Notes: a model not told the origin generated them from the sequence alone. A DNA stretch of 64,000 bases from Adiantum capillus-veneris (GCA_014529385.2 CM043944.1:167409740-167473739), one strand, 5' to 3'; shown: positions 23,828 through 33,847, counted from the first letter of the stretch. Program-made: numbers and translations.

Positions 23828-23968
23828 TCTAACAACTTTTAGGTGTAAACTTTTTAGGTGTACATTGGCACTTCAAGCCCTAGTTGCTACTCCTCTTTAC
23901 CCCTTTAGAAAAAGCACTCAAGCTACTGTACCCATGGCTCGAATACCATTAATTGCAAGGAATAGAAG
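23828..23968 (-). other. G1 leader remnant (copy C)
   Basis: Matches 57,155-57,290 closely ('tttgcacttcaagcccta', 'attgcaaggaatagaag'), then similarity ends. Primer-binding site and 5' LTR are not found beyond it. Confidence 0.7.
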
Positions 23969-24040
23969 ATGCAATTTCTCTTGCCCTGTGACACATAAAT
24001 GGTATCGACGAATAAAGACATCATAAAGGACAAGAAAAAA

Positions 24041-24710
24041 CTATTGAACTGTTGCACAATAAAATAATCTTGAAAAGAGTTTCTCCATTATAAATATCCA
24101 GAGAGATACATACCACACGGTGTGGAGCTTGCTAGCACTACATAACTTGGACACAACAGGGAACAGATTCAACATAATTTCTTGCAAAAGCACGTGAGCA
24201 TTGGCTTTCTTTTCACCTCTACTGCGTTCATTTATGTCATCCAAGGTGCTCGGAGGGGCAACACATATCTCGTCCCCAAGATCTTCCAGAATCTGTTCCA
24301 GGCCACCTTTTCTCTTTAATTTCACTTTGTTTACAAAACCGTGCAGGGGGCTGTCATCACCGACGTCTTACACAGTCAGCCCACTATCAATCCTGAAACC
24401 TTCCTCTTCAGCACTCCTACCTTCCTCTTGCACACTCCTAACTGTTTCCTTTGAGACACTTGTTTGATCATATGTAGGGGGACTTGGGTTTGGGATGACT
24501 AATAATGATAAAATATGCATCATCATCATCTGTTTCTTTACCATCCGCAGCACTCTTGTGCACTGTCGCATGACGTGGCATTACATCTTCCTTTTCATAC
24601 TGTCTATCCAGCTCATCAGATTCATCATTACAAAGCTTCTCTTCTATCATCTGATTGACAGGTGTCTTGTCAAGGTCGCATCTTGCATCATTGATACCTA
24701 TGTATTCCAT
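24041..24710 (-). pseudogene. 3' exons of an unrecognised minus-strand gene
   Basis: Three open minus-strand pieces lie head to tail. 24,468-24,710 has 'GINDARCDLDKTPVNQMIEE', and an Asp-rich patch follows (GKETDDDDAYF). 24,368-24,571 has 'TVRSVQEEGRSAEEEGFRID'. 24,041-24,325 has 'LKRKGGLEQILEDLGDEICV' and 'STLDDINERSRGEKKAN'. The composition looks coding and is not retrotransposon-like. I place it with the exons at 26.1-26.5 and 35.0-36.1 kb because all share strand and order. Function unknown. Confidence 0.5.
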
Positions 24711-24819
24711 TCACCCGTTAATTTTCATCGATACCATTATGATTGCTTGTATGCATAGTGTGACAAGTAGCATTCCATGTATGGTAGACATCTATATCTT
24801 GTATACATTCATATTGTCT

Positions 24820-26090
24820 GTGCTAACTAGTATACAAAGTGTTCTAACCACCATGATCAATATGCTAACTAGCATACAACATATGATAACAAGGAAGTGT
24901 GAATATAGTGTGTATGCTAACTAGCAGAGAATGTATGCTAATTAGCATACATAAAATGTTAATTAGAAAAATTGTGTGTATGATAATGGTATGCCTATTA
25001 CTGATAGTGTGCTAATTAGCATACATGCTACGTTAATTAGCATACCATGTATGCTAGCATAGATGGTGTGCTAACTAGAAGATAAGTTATGATAATTAAC
25101 ATAACATCTCTACTAATTAGCATAACATCTTTGTTGGTTAGCATACTGTTCATGCTAACTAAAATACACATTACGATAACTAGCAAAGAGGTATGCTAAC
25201 TAGCATACACATTATGCTAGCTAGCTCAGAATGTATGCTAACAAGCATACACATTATGCTAACTAAACTTTGAATGCTTGTTAGCATGCACCAAATGCTA
25301 GCTAGCATACAAGGTATGCTAGTTAGCATACTGAGTATGCTAATTATCATATCTTGTTTTCTAGTTATCATACTTGCAGGGTAGGCATCATACACAATGT
25401 TCTAATTAGCATAAAAAGTATGCTAGTTAGCATGCATGCTAATTAGAATACCTTTTTTTCTAATTAGCATAATTGCATGCTAGCCATCATACACAATGTT
25501 CTTACTAGCTTAAAAAGTATGCTAATTAGCAGCTAGCCATCATACACAATGTTCTTACTAGCTTAAAAAGTATGCTAATTAGCATACCCTGTATGTTAGT
25601 TAGCACACAAAGCTAAGTTTTCTTGTAGTTAGCATACTTGCATGCTAGCCATCATACACAATGTTCTAACTAGCTTAAAAAGTATGCTAATTAGCATATT
25701 AAATATGCTAATTAGCATACCTTGTTTGCTAGTCATCACATTGTGCACTAATTAGCATATTTAATATGCTGATTAGCATACTTTGTTTCTAATTGGGAAA
25801 CTCTCTATGCTAGTTAGCATGCATAGTTTGTTAACTAGCATAGAAGGTATGCTTATTATCATACACAATATGCTAACTAGCATACAAAAAATGCCAACTA
25901 CTATTCACAATATGTTAGCTAGGATAACTAGTTGTGTCAGCTAGCATACACAATATGATCATTACCATGACAATGTATGCTAGCTAGCATAACTAGGTTT
26001 GCCAACTACCATACACAATATGCTAGCCACCATACCCACTAAGCTAACTAACATACCTTCTATGCTAACTAGCATACACAGGGCTAGTGT
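24820..26090. repeat. field of degenerate palindromic units (TATGCTAATTAGCATA type)
   Basis: Nearly every 20-30 bases there is a variant of TATGCTAATTAGCATA or TATGCTAACTAGCATA, which are perfect or near-perfect palindromes, separated by short linkers such as CACAATATG. Within it 25,479-25,531 and 25,532-25,584 are an exact-looking 53-bp tandem copy, and a third relative starts near 25,654. The region has no reading frame of its own. It lies between coding-like pieces on the minus strand, so it may be intronic. Confidence 0.93.
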
Positions 26091-26129
26091 AGGAATCAAG
26101 ACTAGATAACTGTTCCTTAAAATTATCTT

Positions 26130-26494
26130 ACTAGAACTCTGTGTGATTGGAGGTCCTTGCCCTGTGACCTTGCCACACCATTCAGCTGGTATCCTCTACT
26201 GGTAGGTGGAAGCTCTACATTTGGTCCCCATGGAGCATGCAACAACAAAGCAGATTAGGTGATAGGTATGATCACATGGCATTTTGACCATTGGATTGAT
26301 TTCATGTACTTCTAGCGGAGGACCATAGCCAGTACACTCTTTGCTTGTTGTCCCATCGCGTACCCCTCCTACACACTCTGTAAAAGTGTCCATAGCTATC
26401 TTGCATAGGGCAGTGGGGATGAAGCTCGGGGGGTTCACTATGTGTAAAACTACCATATCACGTGCGTTCAAGACATGTTTGTAAAACCCCTTAT
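26130..26494 (-). pseudogene. exon of unrecognised gene with Cys/His motif
   Basis: Minus strand: a good 3' splice site (AAAATTCACAG) ends at 26,495, then the exon reads 'DKGFYKHVLNARDMVVLHIV' if joined in phase to the exon at 35.0 kb. It continues with 'ALCKIAMDTFTECVGG' and a Cys/His cluster: MPCDHTYHLICFVVACSMG, TKC, a TAG, then EWCGKV. The spacing C-x-H-x2-H-x2-C-x5-C-x4-C resembles a RING-like or other zinc site, but I do not recognise the family. Confidence 0.55.
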
Positions 26495-26632
26495 CTGTGA
26501 ATTTTGTTAAGAATATAATGTACCCTTTTCTTTTAAAATCTATAAGTTTTTTTCAAATTTGAAAAAATAATGCCCTTTTGTATATTTATTTCTGTAAGTT
26601 TCAAGAACTTTAAATACCCTTCTGTTGAACTC

Positions 26633-26636
26633 ACGT
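26633..26636. other. target-site duplication of Tat element, left
   Basis: ACGT directly before the 5' LTR; the same four bases follow the 3' LTR at 34,988-34,991. Confidence 0.8.
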
Positions 26637-27776
26637 TGTCAGGAGTTTTTTGGAGCAAGGGATTGCGCATATGTACATATACATGCATGGTGCATCAAAT
26701 AAAGGATTGCCCATTTTCCAGAGCCAGGTGGTTACGTGGGGCCCACATGTGTACAGGTAGGACAGCATGTACATAGTGCAACGATTTTCTCTATTATCAG
26801 TATTAGTGTGTTTTTTCTACAATAAGGAGGAGTTGGTAGCGCGTAAAACTTCTCGAGGAAGCTATCCGCGGGCCGACGACGTGAGGTCAGCAGGTACATC
26901 AGAAGGCATCTAGTGGCGTCAGGAGGGCGAACGAGGTCAATATTTGCATGCGGATGAGGACGGACACAACGTGGGTGTTTGCTTGTGAGAATTATGCAGA
27001 AAGGTCATCATGAGGACCTTTTTTTGGGGCCACTTCACGCGGTGGCGAGATGCATTATTGGAAAAAAGCTGAGTGCCAGGTGTGCGAATGATGCAAAAAG
27101 GTGACAACTATGCACTGCGAGGTCAGTTTTTGGCCTGTTCGGGGTCCGTTTGAGGTCATCTAAAAGGCCAAGGGTGCCCAAAAAATAAATCTAAGTGTGG
27201 GAACTGAAAAAACAAAGAGAAGACCAGAAAAAACGTGGAGAAGAGAGGAGGAACAGCCGCAGGTGTGTTTTTGCTCATTTTGGAGCCTGTTTTGGTCGTA
27301 AACTGCTCATCCGAGGTCGGATTTGAGCACTTTGACATTGTAGACTGGGGTTTTGGGCCTTTCCGGACGCGATGGCGCTGTCCATTTTGCCAAATTCCTC
27401 ACTCTTTTCCTGCTGTTTTTCTGTGTAAGTTTCTCCTATGAGCGAAGTTTCTGCTTTAGTTTGTGATTGTATCTGGTATCTTTTACCCATATTGTGTGAG
27501 TTGTTTGCCCCATTGGTGTTGGCCCAAGCTCATTTGTATCTAAACATCAGCAATTCTCCTCTTTTGAGCTGAGTTTTTTTGGGTGTGTGTGTGTGTGTGT
27601 CTGTGTGGAGTGGGCAAGTGGATAGTCTCTCTCCTCTCACTCCAGAGGTGTGTTCCCTGTCTCGGCCAGGTGTGTTGTGAAAGCCGAGTGGTGCCCCATA
27701 GTGTGTGTGTGTATCTTCCCAAGAGTGTGTGTCGGGTCCTTATAGAGGCGGTGTGTGTGTTTTCATCCCGCTCACA
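26637..27776 (+). repeat. Tat element 5' LTR
   Basis: 1140 bp, TG...CA. It ends ...CATCCCGCTCACA, after which 5' LTR and 3' LTR flanks diverge. A CACAATAAGG-free, GT-rich 3' half (27,580-27,770) gives spurious reading frames. Confidence 0.95.
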
Positions 27777-27782
27777 TTCTTT

Positions 27783-27800
27783 TGGCACCCCCACGGAGGA
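27783..27800 (+). other. probable primer-binding site of Tat element
   Basis: TGGCACCCCCACGGAGGA begins with TGG six bases after the LTR. It is not the initiator tRNA-Met sequence. I could not match it with certainty to a particular tRNA 3' end. Confidence 0.6.
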
Positions 27801-27818
27801 TCTTCTTCGAGTACCTTC

Positions 27819-27908
27819 TGCTTCGAGCTTCGAGCTTCGAGCTTCGAGCTTCGGGGTTACAGGTTACAGGTTACAGGGACAGGGACAGGTACAGGTACAG
27901 GTACAGGT
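27819..27908 (+). repeat. short tandem repeats in Tat leader
   Basis: About five GCTTCGA units (27,819-27,853), then three TTACAGG units, then GGGACA and GGTACA hexamers up to 27,908. The rest of the leader to 28,823 has no convincing reading frame. Confidence 0.85.
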
Positions 27909-28823
27909 GATTCACACAGGTACTGGTAGCTGGAGTACAGTGATATACTAGTAATGATGTCACTTGCAGTTGTTGTGGGAATGCATCACTTGGCGCCTAT
28001 TTGAGCGCATTGTCTACTGGATTGTACGTTACTTGTGGAAACTGCAATTGTACACATTTGTGGAGCCATACTTGGTTGTATTTGGCAGTCCCAGCCATTT
28101 CTGAGACTTGGTCTGGAAGATAGTCATTTCTGAGACTTGACTATATGCGATTTGCATTAGCCTTCGTGTGAAGGTCGATAGCGTGAGGTTTTTATTGAGC
28201 TGGGGGATTCTCAAATGTAGAGATCCTTTCGGTGATACAGGTAGCTGGAGCACCCTTTTTGTGACCTCGCCATAGGCTATGTACTAGTGAGTCCTATTTG
28301 ATGCTCGGGTTCTATTGTTGACAGTTTATGCATACATAGACAATCTATATTTTGGGTTCCTACTGCTCTACTTCTGGGGAAGCTCTGTCAAAATTTTCCC
28401 AAGTTATGATGGCTGGTTTTTTGGTATTTTGAGCCATTTACGCTGTTATGCTGCTGAAATTTTGGCAAAATCAGAGGATAAGACAGCTGTGCTTTCTTGG
28501 GAGCTTCATGGTTGGCTTTAATGGATGATCAAAATGGCCCTCAATTCACTCCTTTTCATTTAACTCAAAGAATTCAGATTAATGTTCATGTGTCCAGGAA
28601 GATCTTTTTCCAGCAGCGCATAGTCTTTATGTTTGGGCCAAGAAGATTGAGAGAGATCCTGGAATGTCCTTTGCCTGTTGTAATTCCGATGATCAACTAT
28701 GAAAACTCATTTGATGTGCATGTGTTTGTTCTCATCTAAAGCTGAGCTCCATTGAAGTTTCTGGGGATTGGGTAGTAAAAAGTTTTGGGTTCTTGCACGT
28801 GTGTTTGAAGGGGTCCTCTAGCC

Positions 28824-29678
28824 ATGGCTTTCTCTTATCCGGAGTTTCATGGAAGAAGTGATGAAGATGTGGAAGAATTTTTGGACAAGATGGAGGTTGC
28901 CTGCATTAGCAACCAGATTCATGACCCTACGCAAATGTTACGCCTTCTCCAAATTTGTTTGAAGAGTGATGCACGAGTTTGGTCCAAGGCATTTGAAGAG
29001 GAGTTGCGTGCAGCAGATCCACCTATAAGATTGAGTTGGGACAATCTAAGGCATGGATTGGAAGTGGAGTTTGTGAAGATAGAAGATCCTGACAAAGTGT
29101 GGCAAGAAGTACAAGGTTTGGTGCAAAAGGAAGGTGAGCCAGTAGATGCGTACATACGTAAGTTTTCATTGGCATGGGAGCGAATGTGCAAGGCTTTAGC
29201 ACCACAGGTACCCCCGCCTGACATGATGAAGAAGGACAGGTTCTTGGCTGGTCTTTGGGAGAATATACGTTGGAGAGTGGAGCTAAAGAAGCCTAGGACA
29301 TATGAGGATGCACTAGAGGTAGCAAGGAACAAAGAGTGGAACCTGAGAAAAATGAGCCAATTAGGGGTGGAGTCTTTGCCAATGAGGTCTGAATTTCAGC
29401 CTATGGACTCTTTACAAGGTCGTATGTCAGGGGTTCATCATGAACCAGTAGTTCCTGTTACTACTCAGGTTATGCCAGCAGTGGTCACTACAGCAGTGCA
29501 AGATGATGGGCTAAGGCAAGACATGAGGCAAATGGTAGATTTGATGAAGAATCTCAGCCTAAACATGCTAGGTCAAGTGGGAAATAATCGAGGTCGAGGG
29601 AGGTTTGCAAATCAGCCAAGAGGTGAAGAAAGGCCTAGGAATGGTGTTGGACAAAGCAATGGTAGGTTTTGGAGGTAG
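28824..29678 (+). CDS. Tat gag, ends at premature TAG
   Basis: 284 codons from MAFSYPEFHGRSDEDVEEF. The capsid-like helical domain runs over residues 1-180, with 'WDNLRHGLEVEFVKIEDPDK' and 'VDAYIRKFSLAWERMC', the usual retrotransposon gag pattern. A Gly/Arg-rich patch (RGRGRFANQPRGEERP) precedes TAG at 29,676-29,678. The zinc knuckle that should follow (CYNCGELGHISPQC) is read in the same frame just after the stop. The stop is one C-to-T change from CAG. Gag would form the particle that packages the RNA. Confidence 0.88.
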   Translation: MAFSYPEFHGRSDEDVEEFLDKMEVACISNQIHDPTQMLRLLQICLKSDARVWSKAFEEELRAADPPIRLSWDNLRHGLEVEFVKIEDPDKVWQEVQGLVQKEGEPVDAYIRKFSLAWERMCKALAPQVPPPDMMKKDRFLAGLWENIRWRVELKKPRTYEDALEVARNKEWNLRKMSQLGVESLPMRSEFQPMDSLQGRMSGVHHEPVVPVTTQVMPAVVTTAVQDDGLRQDMRQMVDLMKNLSLNMLGQVGNNRGRGRFANQPRGEERPRNGVGQSNGRFWR

Positions 29679-31574
29679 ACACCCACATGTTATAATTGTG
29701 GAGAGTTGGGTCACATTAGCCCGCAATGTGATAAGCCACCAAGGATGGGGGGAGACATGTATCCATTGCCAAGACAGGTGCTAACTAGGTCAAATGATTA
29801 TGGCATCGAAATTAAGGGAGACGAAGGAACCAGTGGACTGACCCAGGAGGAACAGGGAAAGACAAAAGTGCTAAGTGTAGTCACCTTGGAGAAGGCATCA
29901 AAGCTAGAGGATACATTAGTGATGCCTATTGGGAAGAGGACCACAGAGGATAAGGAAGGAAGAAGTGCCCCAGGTCCTAGTAAGAAGAAAGGAAAGAGCC
30001 ATGAAGGCGAGGATGTCAAGGCCAAGAGGAAAAGGAGAGCTCGTCGAAAGTTTCATGTTTCAGATTTTCCACTAGGGGATGGGCAATTAAGCTATGACTT
30101 GAGGGAGGATCTGACGAGAAGGAAGGCAGATGTTACTTTTGGGCAGCTTATAGAGATGGTGCCTAAGCTAAAGCGACAGTGGAAGAGGATGGTTAACCCA
30201 ATGGAGAAAGAGCCAGAGAGAGGTTCAGTGAAGGTGTTGGCAATGGACGAGCTACCAGACATTTGTCCAATAGTAGATGTGTGGCATAAAAGGAAAAATT
30301 TGGGACAAGGTTATGTGGATGGCGGAGCCCAAATATGCGTCATAACACACTCATGTGTTGAGAAGATGGGTCTCACAGTGGCTGGGGTGTCAGGTTTTCG
30401 GATCAGATTGGCAAACCATCAAAAAGTAAAATGCTTGGGTGTTGTAAAGAGCTTAGAAGTGGAGGCATATGATGCAAAGGTAGTGGTTGATTTTCATGTG
30501 ATGCCAGCAGGGTTGGGAGCATATCCTATTATACTGGGAAGACCATGGTTACGTGCAGTGGGAGCTGTTCAAGATTGGCGACATGGTACGATTAGCCTCT
30601 ATGGAAAGACAGGTACCAAGAAGCTTTATAATATGGACACAAGGAAACGATTAGAGGAGCTTTATGAAGATGAGGATGAGTCTAGTGATGAAGACTCTTC
30701 CACGGTGACAGATGAGGACAGTGATAGCACTACCAGTAGTGATGAGGATGCTGATGTTGCATTTCTTTTGATGGACAAAGAAATCCAGGAGATTGGCTTA
30801 GTTGCATTTGCGAATGAGGTTGAAGATGAAAGTGAAGGGCCTTATGAAGTGATTGAAGGGCTGATGCAAACCAAGGTTGAGTTGTCAAAGAAGCAGGAAT
30901 TAATGACGCAAATGATTAGTGGAGACCTCTCAGCTATGGAGAAGGATATATTTTTGCATATGCTGGCTAGTTTTCCTGATTTGTTCATTACTTCATATGA
31001 AGAGATCAGAGGGTTCAAGGGTGAAGAGATGCATATAGAGCTTAAAGAAGGTGCTAAGCCAGTGCGGCAAAGGCTAAGAAGGATGGGTCAAGAGCAAATG
31101 GAAGCCTTGCGGGTAGAAGTGGACAAGCTATTGAAGGCAGGGTTCATAGTCCCTGTGGAGACCACAGAATGGGTGAGTCCAGTAGTAGTCAGTCCAAAGA
31201 AGGATGGGAAGTGGAGGATTTTTGTAGATTTTAAACCCTTAAATGCAGCCACTAAGAAGAACCCATATCCTCTTCCATTCATCGATCAGATCTTGGATTC
31301 AGTGGCAGGTTATGAGAGGTACAGTGTGTGTGATGGTTTTTCAGGCTATTTTCAATTGAAGATTGCTCTTAAAGACCGCACAAAGACAACTTTTATTACG
31401 CCATGGGGCTGCTATTGCTACACAGTATTGCCATTTGGGTTGTCAAATGGACCTTCCTTCTATCAAGAGAGAGCAAATTGGGTGTTGGAACCATTCATTG
31501 GTAGTTGTGTTAAAGCTTTTATGGATGACTTCTGTGTCTATAGCAGTAGGGCTGATCACCATGAGAAGCTGTAG
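29679..31574 (+). CDS. Tat zinc knuckle, protease and reverse transcriptase, ends at TAG
   Basis: Same frame as gag. CCHC knuckle at 29,690-29,735 (C-x2-C-x4-H-x4-C complete). A basic linker (KKKGKSHEGEDVKAKRKRRA) and 'FHVSDFPLGDGQLSYDLRED' follow. Protease near 30,313: GYVDGGAQICVITHS, catalytic Asp in DGGA. An acidic stretch (30,655-30,770) follows. RT from about 31,030: 'WVSPVVVSPKKDGKWRIFVD', 'VLPFGLSNGPSFYQE' and active site FMDDFCVY. TAG at 31,572-31,574 interrupts the end of RT and again fits CAG to TAG. Confidence 0.9.
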   Translation, partial: TPTCYNCGELGHISPQCDKPPRMGGDMYPLPRQVLTRSNDYGIEIKGDEGTSGLTQEEQGKTKVLSVVTLEKASKLEDTLVMPIGKRTTEDKEGRSAPGPSKKKGKSHEGEDVKAKRKRRARRKFHVSDFPLGDGQLSYDLREDLTRRKADVTFGQLIEMVPKLKRQWKRMVNPMEKEPERGSVKVLAMDELPDICPIVDVWHKRKNLGQGYVDGGAQICVITHSCVEKMGLTVAGVSGFRIRLANHQKVKCLGVVKSLEVEAYDAKVVVDFHVMPAGLGAYPIILGRPWLRAVGAVQDWRHGTISLYGKTGTKKLYNMDTRKRLEELYEDEDESSDEDSSTVTDEDSDSTTSSDEDADVAFLLMDKEIQEIGLVAFANEVEDESEGPYEVIEGLMQTKVELSKKQELMTQMISGDLSAMEKDIFLHMLASFPDLFITSYEEIRGFKGEEMHIELKEGAKPVRQRLRRMGQEQMEALRVEVDKLLKAGFIVPVETTEWVSPVVVSPKKDGKWRIFVDFKPLNAATKKNPYPLPFIDQILDSVAGYERYSVCDGFSGYFQLKIALKDRTKTTFITPWGCYCYTVLPFGLSNGPSFYQERANWVLEPFIGSCVKAFMDDFCVYSSRADHHEKL

Positions 31575-33761
31575 ATGGTATTGGCTCGATATGATGAATG
31601 TGGAGGACAACTAAATCCAAAGAAATGTCATCTAGCACAGCCAAGGGTGAAGTTATTGGGCCATATGGTGTCAGAAAATGGCATTGAGGATGATCCAGAT
31701 AAGGTGAAGTCTATTATTCTTCTTCCATCACCTATGAGTACGAAGCAATTGGCAACCTTTATACACAAAGTGGAGTACATGGCACGGTTTATTCCATTGT
31801 CTTCGCAGCTTCTTTATCCATTACAGCAAGTGGCGAAGCATGATCCATTGCAATGGGATGACAAGTGTGAAGAAGTGTTTCAAGAGGTGAAAGAGGTGTT
31901 AGGGGGGTTGTCAGCCATGCAGGCTCCTGATTGGGAGAAAGTTTTTTATGTAAATCCATCAGTAGGGGATGATGCCATTGGAGCCATGCTATTGCAAAAG
32001 GGGAAGGGTAGCCATTATATGAGGCCAGTGTATTGTGCAAGCCGAGTGAAGTTGGTAGCGGAGAGAAAGTTATCGGAAGTAGAGCTAGTGATGGCCAGTG
32101 TAATATTTGCTTGTCGACGATTTCGTCATTACTTGCTACCACGGCCTTTTGTTTTCTTGACGAGTTATGCCTTTTTGCCACATTTAATTAATGGTATTAA
32201 CATGTCAAATGTGGTGAAGAAATGGGTAACTGAGCTGCAAGAGTTTGAGTTCTCTTTTCTAGTGGAAGATAGTACAAGGGCTACCCTAGCTGATTTGTTG
32301 ACCTACAAGGAGAATCCCCTTATTGTTAAGGAAGAGGTGGTGAGAAAGGTAGTTGAAGAAGTGCCACAGATCAGCAATGCACATGTGTTGTTCTTTGATG
32401 GTTCATATAGAAAGAGCCACGATGCAGCTTCAGGGGGTATAGCACTTTATGATCCAGAGGGGAAGCTAGTATGCAAGAGAGGGTTCAAATTGGATGTGCA
32501 TAGTAACAATGAGGCTGAATATGCTACATTGGAAGCCGGATTACACATTTGTTTGAAGCATGGGGTTCGAAGGTTGAGCATAAAAGGTGATGCCTTGTTA
32601 GTGGTGAAGCATGTACTGGGTGTGTGGAAGAGCAAGAACACCTCATTGAAGGAAATGTACTTCAGAATTAAAGGCCTGCTAAAAAAGTTCGAAGCATGGA
32701 GCATCAGACACATTGAACGTGCTCTAAATGGAGAGGCACATGAAGCAGCTCAAGGCATGATTGGGGAGCTATTCGTGTTGAGGACCAATTTACCTCTTTA
32801 TCATGGCCGGGAAAGTTTGGCTCAAGAAGAGGAGTTTTTGCTAACAGGAATCATTCCAAAGGAGATTCAGAAGTCTAAGAAGTATGGCTTTGTGCGTAGA
32901 GCATACAGGTACAAATTGATTGGTGATGTCTTATACATGAAAGGGGCTGATCTCGTGTTGAGACGTGTACCCTGGCGGGAGGAGCTTTACAGAGTGTTGG
33001 AAGAGAATCATGAAGGCGCATGTGGTGGCCATTTTGCTCTAAAGATCACCTTGCATAAGATTTTGCAAGAGGGGTATGTATGGCCTAGTTTGCACAAGGA
33101 TGTTCACCATTGGTGTAGGTCTTGCAATAGGTGTCAAGCGTTTGGGAAGAGAGTGTTGAAGCCAGAGCTACGAAAAACCATTATGGCGTTTGATGTGTTT
33201 GAAAAGTGGGGGATTGATGCAATAGGCCCGTTACCTATCACAAGCAGGGGCAAAAGCTATATCTTGATGGTAGTGGACTATCTCTCTAGATGGGCAGAGG
33301 CTATAGCGTATGGAAAGGAAGCACTATTGCCTGTGGAGGTAGAGTTTCCTGCGGTCAAGATGTTAGAGAAGTTTCTTGGGTCGCCTAGTGATGCATTCAA
33401 AGAGAGGCTCTTGCAGTTACAAGAGGTCCAGTTGGATAGGATGAGCGCATTGGAGCATTATGGGCAGATGCAGGATAAGGCTTTGGCAAAGATAAATGAA
33501 AAGGTTAAAAGTAAGGGTATCAAGAAACATGACTTGGTTTTGCGTTACAACAGTAAACTGGACAACACCTTCCAAAAGAAGTTTCAAATTAAGTGGGAAG
33601 GCCCTTTCAAGGTAGTGGAGTGTTTCCCAAATGGCACATATCAGCTGGCTAACCTGGATGGTGTTCTACATAAGTCAAGGGTAAATGGGTTGCGTCTTAA
33701 ATTGTATCATGCTAGATTGATGATGGTGGAGCAAGATGAGCTGTCTGTTGGTGAGGGATGA
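31575..33761 (+). CDS. Tat RT end, RNase H, second RNase H and truncated integrase
   Basis: 728 codons, same frame as the upstream pieces. Order: RT end (LGHMVSENGIEDDPDK), RNase H ('YVNPSVGDDAIGAMLLQKGK', degenerate), a second archaeal-type RNase H near residues 268-395 with FFDGSYR, NNEAEYATLEAGL and IKGDALLVVKHV carrying the D, E, D acids, then the integrase zinc domain (ENHEGACGGHF ... CRSCNRCQAF). The integrase core starts WGIDAIGPLP and VVDYLSRWAEAIA, then jumps straight to YGKEALLPVEVEF at about 33,307. The second Asp and the Glu are lost in an in-frame deletion of roughly 130-140 codons. The C-terminus keeps 'IKWEGPFKVVECFPNGTYQL'. Confidence 0.9.
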   Translation: MVLARYDECGGQLNPKKCHLAQPRVKLLGHMVSENGIEDDPDKVKSIILLPSPMSTKQLATFIHKVEYMARFIPLSSQLLYPLQQVAKHDPLQWDDKCEEVFQEVKEVLGGLSAMQAPDWEKVFYVNPSVGDDAIGAMLLQKGKGSHYMRPVYCASRVKLVAERKLSEVELVMASVIFACRRFRHYLLPRPFVFLTSYAFLPHLINGINMSNVVKKWVTELQEFEFSFLVEDSTRATLADLLTYKENPLIVKEEVVRKVVEEVPQISNAHVLFFDGSYRKSHDAASGGIALYDPEGKLVCKRGFKLDVHSNNEAEYATLEAGLHICLKHGVRRLSIKGDALLVVKHVLGVWKSKNTSLKEMYFRIKGLLKKFEAWSIRHIERALNGEAHEAAQGMIGELFVLRTNLPLYHGRESLAQEEEFLLTGIIPKEIQKSKKYGFVRRAYRYKLIGDVLYMKGADLVLRRVPWREELYRVLEENHEGACGGHFALKITLHKILQEGYVWPSLHKDVHHWCRSCNRCQAFGKRVLKPELRKTIMAFDVFEKWGIDAIGPLPITSRGKSYILMVVDYLSRWAEAIAYGKEALLPVEVEFPAVKMLEKFLGSPSDAFKERLLQLQEVQLDRMSALEHYGQMQDKALAKINEKVKSKGIKKHDLVLRYNSKLDNTFQKKFQIKWEGPFKVVECFPNGTYQLANLDGVLHKSRVNGLRLKLYHARLMMVEQDELSVGEG

Positions 33762-33830
33762 GGAGACCTGTGATGCAGCGAGTCTCATATCTCTCTTTGC
33801 TACTGCTGATCATGAATGATCTAGCAGGCT

Positions 33831-33847
33831 AGGGGATGGGCAAATTA
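33831..33847 (+). other. polypurine tract of Tat element
   Basis: AGGGGATGGGCAAATTA directly before the 3' LTR. It would prime plus-strand cDNA. Confidence 0.75.

Larger units (their letters stand above)
17124..23968 (-). mobile_element. G1 chromovirus copy C, 5' LTR lost
   Basis: The best preserved internal region of the family: 3' LTR (17,124-18,727), integrase, RNase H, RT, protease and gag with its start codon at 23,827. About 140 bases of leader follow, then similarity to the other leaders stops near 23,968. Left flank CCAAA lies inside gag of copy B. The matching right duplication cannot be seen because the 5' end is gone. Confidence 0.9.

Noticed and set aside
24820-26090. Possible CRISPR-like array
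   Set aside because: Units are palindromic, degenerate and irregularly spaced with no unique spacers of constant length, and the context is plant nuclear DNA.
27156-27951. Several frames in the Tat LTR and leader, repeated at 34.4-35.0 kb
   Set aside because: They lie in LTR copies, on both strands, without domains; the second set is the duplicated LTR.
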